Assembly (NCBI RefSeq): GCF_011044495.1
Contig: NZ_CP049143.1
Span: 1,984,001-2,048,000 of the forward strand
Source: Roseimicrobium sp. ORNL1
Lineage (GTDB): Bacteria; Verrucomicrobiota; Verrucomicrobiia; Verrucomicrobiales; Verrucomicrobiaceae
Length of the DNA stretch: 64,000 nt
Direction: 5' to 3'
The notes under the pieces are model-generated. The model did not search any database, was not told the DNA's origin, and saw nothing but the letters and a program-made list of their open reading frames with translations. Below are positions 60,348-64,000 of the stretch, in pieces. The position numbers and the translations under genes are program-made. How positions within the stretch are numbered: position 1 is the first letter of the stretch; every line of letters starts with the position of its first letter.

Positions 60348-61115
60348 ATGCTTTTCCCGCTTTCGATCTCCATCATCTCCTGCAACGAGGAGGCAAACAT
60401 CGCGCGCTGTCTGAAAAGCGCGGCGGATCTCGCGGAGGAGATTGTGGTGGTGGACTCGGGATCCAAGGACCGGACGCGCGAGGTCGCGGAGGGATTCGGG
60501 GCCAAGGTCACTCATCAGGACTGGCTCGGGCATCGCGACCAGAAGAACGTGGCACTGGGCCTGTGCACCCGCCCTTGGGTGCTGGCTTTGGATTGTGATG
60601 AGGAACTGTCCCCGGAACTGCGCCAGAGCATCGAGCGTTTCTTCACGGATGGGTCTGCGGACCGGTTCGACGGAGCGGAGTGCAACCGGAAGGTGTGGTT
60701 CCTCGGCCGGTGGATCACGCATGGAGACTGGTACCCGGACCGGAAGCTTCGGCTATTTCGGCGTGAAAAGTCGAAGTGGGGTGGCAGCCCGGAGCATGAC
60801 TATATTGAGCTCGCGGGGCCGACGATGCGGCTGGAGGGGGACCTTCATCACTACTCCTTTCCGTCGATGAGGCGGTACGTGGAGAAGATTAATACCTTCA
60901 GCGATGTCTTCCTAGCCCGGCAGAAGGCGGAGGGAAAACGCTGGTCCGTGGGGGCGAATGTGACCCGCCCGTGGTGGCGCTTCTTCCGCGCGTACTTTTT
61001 GCGCCGCGGTTTTCTGGATGGCTTCCCGGGATTCTGGATCGCGGTGAGCACGGCCTACTTTGCCTTTGTGCGGTACAGCCGGAAGTTTGAGGACGAGGTC
61101 GGCGAGGGGAAGTGA
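60348..61115 (+). CDS. Family 2 glycosyltransferase (WaaE/KdtX-like)
   Basis: 255 residues from ATG 60348 (MLFPLSISIISCNEEAN). A GT2 fold: SCNEEANIARCLKSAADLAEEIVVVDSGSKDRTREVAE with the nucleotide-binding DSGSKD, then DWLGHRDQKNVAL, WVLALDCDEEL (DxD-like metal site) and RLFRREKSKWGGSPEHDYIE. It ends with a membrane-associated basic part (WWRFFRAYFLRRGFLDGFPG). The layout matches lipopolysaccharide core glucosyltransferases. Its sugar is not determinable. Confidence 0.9.
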   Translation: MLFPLSISIISCNEEANIARCLKSAADLAEEIVVVDSGSKDRTREVAEGFGAKVTHQDWLGHRDQKNVALGLCTRPWVLALDCDEELSPELRQSIERFFTDGSADRFDGAECNRKVWFLGRWITHGDWYPDRKLRLFRREKSKWGGSPEHDYIELAGPTMRLEGDLHHYSFPSMRRYVEKINTFSDVFLARQKAEGKRWSVGANVTRPWWRFFRAYFLRRGFLDGFPGFWIAVSTAYFAFVRYSRKFEDEVGEGK

Positions 61116-61236
61116 GGTGAGGGAGCGGTGATGGTTCCCTCCGATTCCTGGTGTGCAGGTTTCGCTTGAGACCTGTGAGGCTTGCAGCCGTTGCTCTGAT
61201 GGTTCGCGATTCAGTTGTGAACGAACCTAATATACT

Positions 61237-61395
61237 ATGAGCCTCGGAACCATTCTCCTCATTGTTGTCATCCTGCTCCTCATTGGATCGCTTCCCTCGT
61301 GGCCCTACAGTTCGGGCTGGGGGTACTATCCCAGTGGCGGACTTGGCCTGTTGGTGGTGATTCTGCTGATCCTTGTCTTGCTTCGAAGGATATAG
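61237..61395 (+). CDS. DUF3309 mini-membrane protein
   Basis: 52 residues: begins MSLGTILLIVVILLLIGSLP, then SWPYSSGWGYYPSGGLG, then a second helix ending LVLLRRI. This is the complete DUF3309 pattern (two helices around a 'WPyS..WGY.PSGGLG' turn). Function unknown. The upstream dyad GGTTCG...CGAACC (61201-61227) could be an operator. It ends 30 bases before a strong terminator, so it is an independent transcription unit. Confidence 0.9.
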   Translation: MSLGTILLIVVILLLIGSLPSWPYSSGWGYYPSGGLGLLVVILLILVLLRRI

Positions 61396-61425
61396 CCGCC
61401 TGACTGGGATAGACAGATAACAAAG

Positions 61426-61450
61426 TGGGGGCATTTCAGCCCCCATTTTT
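61426..61450 (+). terminator. Terminator of the DUF3309 gene
   Basis: TGGGGGC (61426-61432) pairs with GCCCCCA (61439-61445) around ATTTCA, then TTTTT. Confidence 0.9.
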
Positions 61451-61511
61451 GTAGCCCTGTTTTGGGCATCAGAAGTTCCCTAGCTGACTGAGCAAGCCTC
61501 AACGCGGTCGC

Positions 61512-62093
61512 CTAACCCGCTGGCGACGACCTGCTGGTCATGGAGAAGTGGTGACCTTCGGCGATTTCCTCAATGACCTTTGCACTGAAGGCCTTCAAGT
61601 CATCGGGCTTGCGGCTGGTGACCAGGCCGTGATCCACGACGACAGGTTCATCCACCCAGTCGCCACCGGCATTGCGGATGTCGCTCTGGATGGAGGGCCA
61701 TGAGGTAAGGCGGCGGCCGTTCACGATGCCGGCCTCAATCAGGATCCATGGGCCGTGGCAGATGGCGGCGATGGGTTTGCCAGCCTCGGCGAACTCACGC
61801 ACGAATTCTATGGCATCCTCGTTGGAACGCAGCTCATCCGGATTGGCGAGGCCACCGGGGAGTATCAGCGCATCGAAGTCTTCGGAATGGGCGCTCTTGA
61901 GGGGGATGTCCACGTCGAACTCATCGGCCATTTCGAGGTGGTGCATGCCCTGGATGCGACCACCGTGGGGTGAGATGATGGTGACATTCGCACCGACACG
62001 CTCAAGGGCGTGAAGTGGCTCCTCAAGCTCGGATTGTTCAAAACCATCCGCAGCAAGGATGGCCACATGCTTGTCAGACAGGTCTGTTTTCAT
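61512..62093 (-). CDS. DJ-1/PfpI family protein (YhbO/YajL-like)
   Basis: 193 residues. The nucleophile Cys112-His113 is in PIAAICHGPWILIEAG, and the acid Glu19 in FEQSELEEPLHAL. VAILAADGFEQ opens the Rossmann-like strand and ALILPGGLANPDELRS follows. Members act in glyoxal or protein deglycation, or as general stress proteins; the exact reaction is disputed. Monocistronic on the minus strand. Confidence 0.92.
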   Translation of the reverse strand: MKTDLSDKHVAILAADGFEQSELEEPLHALERVGANVTIISPHGGRIQGMHHLEMADEFDVDIPLKSAHSEDFDALILPGGLANPDELRSNEDAIEFVREFAEAGKPIAAICHGPWILIEAGIVNGRRLTSWPSIQSDIRNAGGDWVDEPVVVDHGLVTSRKPDDLKAFSAKVIEEIAEGHHFSMTSRSSPAG

Positions 62094-62259
62094 GTGAGTG
62101 AATCGGTGCCGGAAAATGAGGTGGATGCGTAGGGGGTGGGACTCGGGCCTGGTTCAGGGTTTGAGGATGAGGTGAATGGCGGGGGGAGTGGCTCGTCCAC
62201 AGGGGGCGGACAATGCGATGTTAGTGATGTAGTGAACAATCCCCAACGAGACCCCTGAT

Positions 62260-63258
62260 ATGAAAGCCCCCCTGATGCCGGTGTTGTGTGGAATGGTCCT
62301 GTGCGGCCTGATAGCGATGACGCGGAGCCTCGCGCAGGAGGCGGTGCCGAAGGCCATTCCGGTGGAGGACGTGAAGAAGAGCGAGGACCCGAAGAAGATT
62401 GAGCGGCTGCAGGTGTATCTGGATCGCGAAGGGTTCCCACCCGGGCAGATCGATGGGAAATGGGGTGAGTTCACCGGGAAGGCGCTGGGGAGGTACCAGA
62501 TGCATCGTGCCGGGGTGGCGGCCAATGCGGCGGTTGATTTGCCCGCGGACTTCGATGTCTTCACGGAGTACACCGTGGCGGAGGCGGACTTCAGCCAGGT
62601 AGGCGTGGTGGGTGCTACGCCAGAAGAACAGTCGAAGCAGAAGTCGAGTCCCTATCCCACGATGGTGCATTTCTTGAAGGAGAAGTTTCATTGCGACGGG
62701 GACTACCTTCGCAAGCTGAACCCGGGCCTGAACATGGATGACCTGAAGCCGGGTGACGTGGTGAAGGTGCCGAACGTGACGCCGTTCCTCATTGAAAAGC
62801 TGAAGGTGAAGGATCGCATCCAGCCGAAGTCGCAATTCCAGAAGCGCAATCTCCGCGTGGATACGAAGGAGAAGATGCTGGATGTGATGGAGGACGGAAA
62901 GGTGCTGGCATCATTCCCCATCACACCCGGGTCGGAGTCGCTGCCGGCACCGGTGGGCATGTGGGAAATCGAGACCATGACCACCCTGCCCCTTTTCCGC
63001 CGGGATGAGTCCATGCTGAAGACCGGTGTGCGTAGCGATGACTACCATCTCATTCCTCCGGGACCCTCCAGTGCGGTGGGGGTGCTCTGGATTCAGCTTA
63101 ATAAAAAGGGCATCGGCATCCATGGCACGAATAACTCGGAAACGATTGGCCGCGCCGCGAGCCATGGCTGCATCCGCCTTTCAAATTGGGACGCCATCCG
63201 CCTGAGTGAGATGGTGACGGACAAGATGGCGGTGGAGATTGTGGAGGGGGTGAAGTGA
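62260..63258 (+). CDS. L,D-transpeptidase (YkuD) with peptidoglycan-binding and LysM-like regions
   Basis: 332 residues. Signal peptide is about 1-24 (CGMVLCGLIAMTRSLAQEA). A peptidoglycan-binding-1-like segment IERLQVYLDREGFPPGQIDG lies at about 45-70. A LysM-like repeat (LKEKFHCDGDYLRKLNPGLN, LKPGDVVKVPN) precedes the catalytic domain from about 195. The YkuD signature HGTNNSETIGRAASHGCIRL contains the catalytic Cys near residue 305. It forms 3-3 crosslinks or attaches proteins to peptidoglycan in the periplasm. Confidence 0.93.
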   Translation: MKAPLMPVLCGMVLCGLIAMTRSLAQEAVPKAIPVEDVKKSEDPKKIERLQVYLDREGFPPGQIDGKWGEFTGKALGRYQMHRAGVAANAAVDLPADFDVFTEYTVAEADFSQVGVVGATPEEQSKQKSSPYPTMVHFLKEKFHCDGDYLRKLNPGLNMDDLKPGDVVKVPNVTPFLIEKLKVKDRIQPKSQFQKRNLRVDTKEKMLDVMEDGKVLASFPITPGSESLPAPVGMWEIETMTTLPLFRRDESMLKTGVRSDDYHLIPPGPSSAVGVLWIQLNKKGIGIHGTNNSETIGRAASHGCIRLSNWDAIRLSEMVTDKMAVEIVEGVK

Positions 63259-63303
63259 GGGTGAGGAGTTAGAGGGAGGATTGTTGTTTCGGTGGCAAGA
63301 CGG

Positions 63304-64000
63304 ATGGTGCGCCGGCGTTCTCGGTGGATGCGTTTCCGATTGGTGTCGTTTGTTGTGAGTGTGATGGGGCTGCTGATGGCGGTGCTGCCAAGTGCGGTGC
63401 GTGCGGCGGAGCGGCCGAATATTTTGTGGCTCACGAGTGAGGACAACAGCCCCTACCTTGGGTGCTATGGGGACAAGCTCGCGAAGACGCCGCATTTGGA
63501 CAAGCTGGCGGAGCAGGGCGTGCGGTACCGGAATGCGTTTGCGAACTCGCCAGTGTGCTCGGCGGCGCGCACGACTTTGATCACCGGCATGAATGGCTGC
63601 GCGCTGGGGGTGCAGCATCATCGCAGCAAGGTAAGCATTCCGGAAGGCTTCCAACTCTATCCGGAAGTGTTGCGGGCCGCGGGCTACTACTGCACGAACA
63701 ACTCGAAGACGGACTACAATCTGCCGGATCGCAAGGATGTGTGGGACGAGAGCAGCAAGAATGCGCACTACAAGAACCGCGCGTCCAGCCAGCCATTCTT
63801 CGCTGTCTTCAACTTCACCACCACGCATGAAAGCCAGGTGGCGCCGAAGGAGGGGAAGACCGATTTCCGCATTCCGCCGGAGCAGATGACCTTGCCGCCA
63901 TACCATCCTGATACACCCGAGATTCGCCGGGATTGGGCGAACTACTATGACCAGATGACACTGATGGATGAGCAGGTGGGGAGGATGCTGGAGCAGCTGG
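63304..64000 (+). CDS. Sulfatase, 3' truncated by window edge
   Basis: The frame opens at ATG 63304 and runs off the window (232 residues visible); ATG 63328 is an alternative. A signal peptide (RLVSFVVSVMGLLMAVLPSA, ending VRAAE) leads to RPNILWLTSEDNSPYLGCYG, the first metal-binding motif of type I sulfatases. The formylglycine motif is SPVCSAARTTLITG with Cys near 86: C-S-A-A-R in place of C-x-P-S-R. EQGVRYRNAF precedes it, and FFAVFNFTTTHESQ and DWANYYDQMTLMDEQVG follow. Such sulfatases act on polysaccharides in the periplasm after activation by an FGE or anSME. Confidence 0.93.
   Translation, partial: MVRRRSRWMRFRLVSFVVSVMGLLMAVLPSAVRAAERPNILWLTSEDNSPYLGCYGDKLAKTPHLDKLAEQGVRYRNAFANSPVCSAARTTLITGMNGCALGVQHHRSKVSIPEGFQLYPEVLRAAGYYCTNNSKTDYNLPDRKDVWDESSKNAHYKNRASSQPFFAVFNFTTTHESQVAPKEGKTDFRIPPEQMTLPPYHPDTPEIRRDWANYYDQMTLMDEQVGRMLEQL

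Overview
The window looks like chromosomal DNA of a Verrucomicrobiota bacterium, probably order Verrucomicrobiales. This is inferred from gene content, not from a marker gene. The signs are a DUF1587/1592/1588-type cytochrome protein with CxxCH motifs, a PQQ-repeat propeller protein, a sulfatase, a beta-strand-repeat protein ending in a PEP-CTERM signal, 3-keto-disaccharide-hydrolase-like (LamG/DUF1080) folds, high GC, weak Shine-Dalgarno use and many short intergenic palindromic repeats. I found no rRNA, tRNA, CRISPR array, prophage or plasmid functions.

Layout. 1-7 kb: the end of a PQQ-propeller gene, a methyltransferase, a secreted LamG-like protein, thyA, two tandem DUF3592 proteins and an SH3 protein. 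7.3-10.3 kb: a ClpX-like AAA+ gene followed 3 bases later by a membrane protein with a degenerate cyclase domain. 10.4-12.8 kb: two M50-type membrane protease paralogs, one with its zinc site destroyed. 13-19.2 kb: recR, a YqhA-like membrane protein, a protease-LamG-SirB1 fusion, an enolase-superfamily enzyme and a DUF1232 protein. 19.4-23 kb: the cytochrome protein and a complete REP-associated transposase unit. 23.2-29.3 kb: a large TerB-ABCG transporter facing away from ftsH. 29.4-38.9 kb: a UDG-like protein, an RRM protein, miaA, an autotransporter, aroB and dprA. 38.9-42.9 kb: a BlaR1/BlaI pair with two palindromic operators around its promoter. 43-54.7 kb: lipase, small lipoprotein, CoA-binding protein, DUF4105 protein, two Cys/Met-metabolism PLP enzymes, a PEP-CTERM beta-repeat protein and bioD. 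54.9-64 kb: pentapeptide protein, rhomboid, hydrolase, an EamA transporter behind an apparent Ile-codon attenuator, CHAD protein, glycosyltransferase, DUF3309 mini-protein, PfpI-like protein, L,D-transpeptidase and the start of a sulfatase.

Most genes are single units or pairs of housekeeping and envelope functions rather than one pathway. The clearest functional linkages are blaI-blaR1 (repressor plus sensor protease), aroB-dprA (16-base gap), the AAA+/pseudo-cyclase pair and the M50/pseudo-M50 pair.

The strongest regulatory find is at 57.5-57.73 kb. A 29-codon leader ORF with clustered isoleucine codons is followed by mutually exclusive antiterminator and terminator stems, directly upstream of an EamA-family exporter. 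It has the architecture of classical amino-acid attenuation. Intergenic DNA also carries at least four families of inverted repeats, listed separately.
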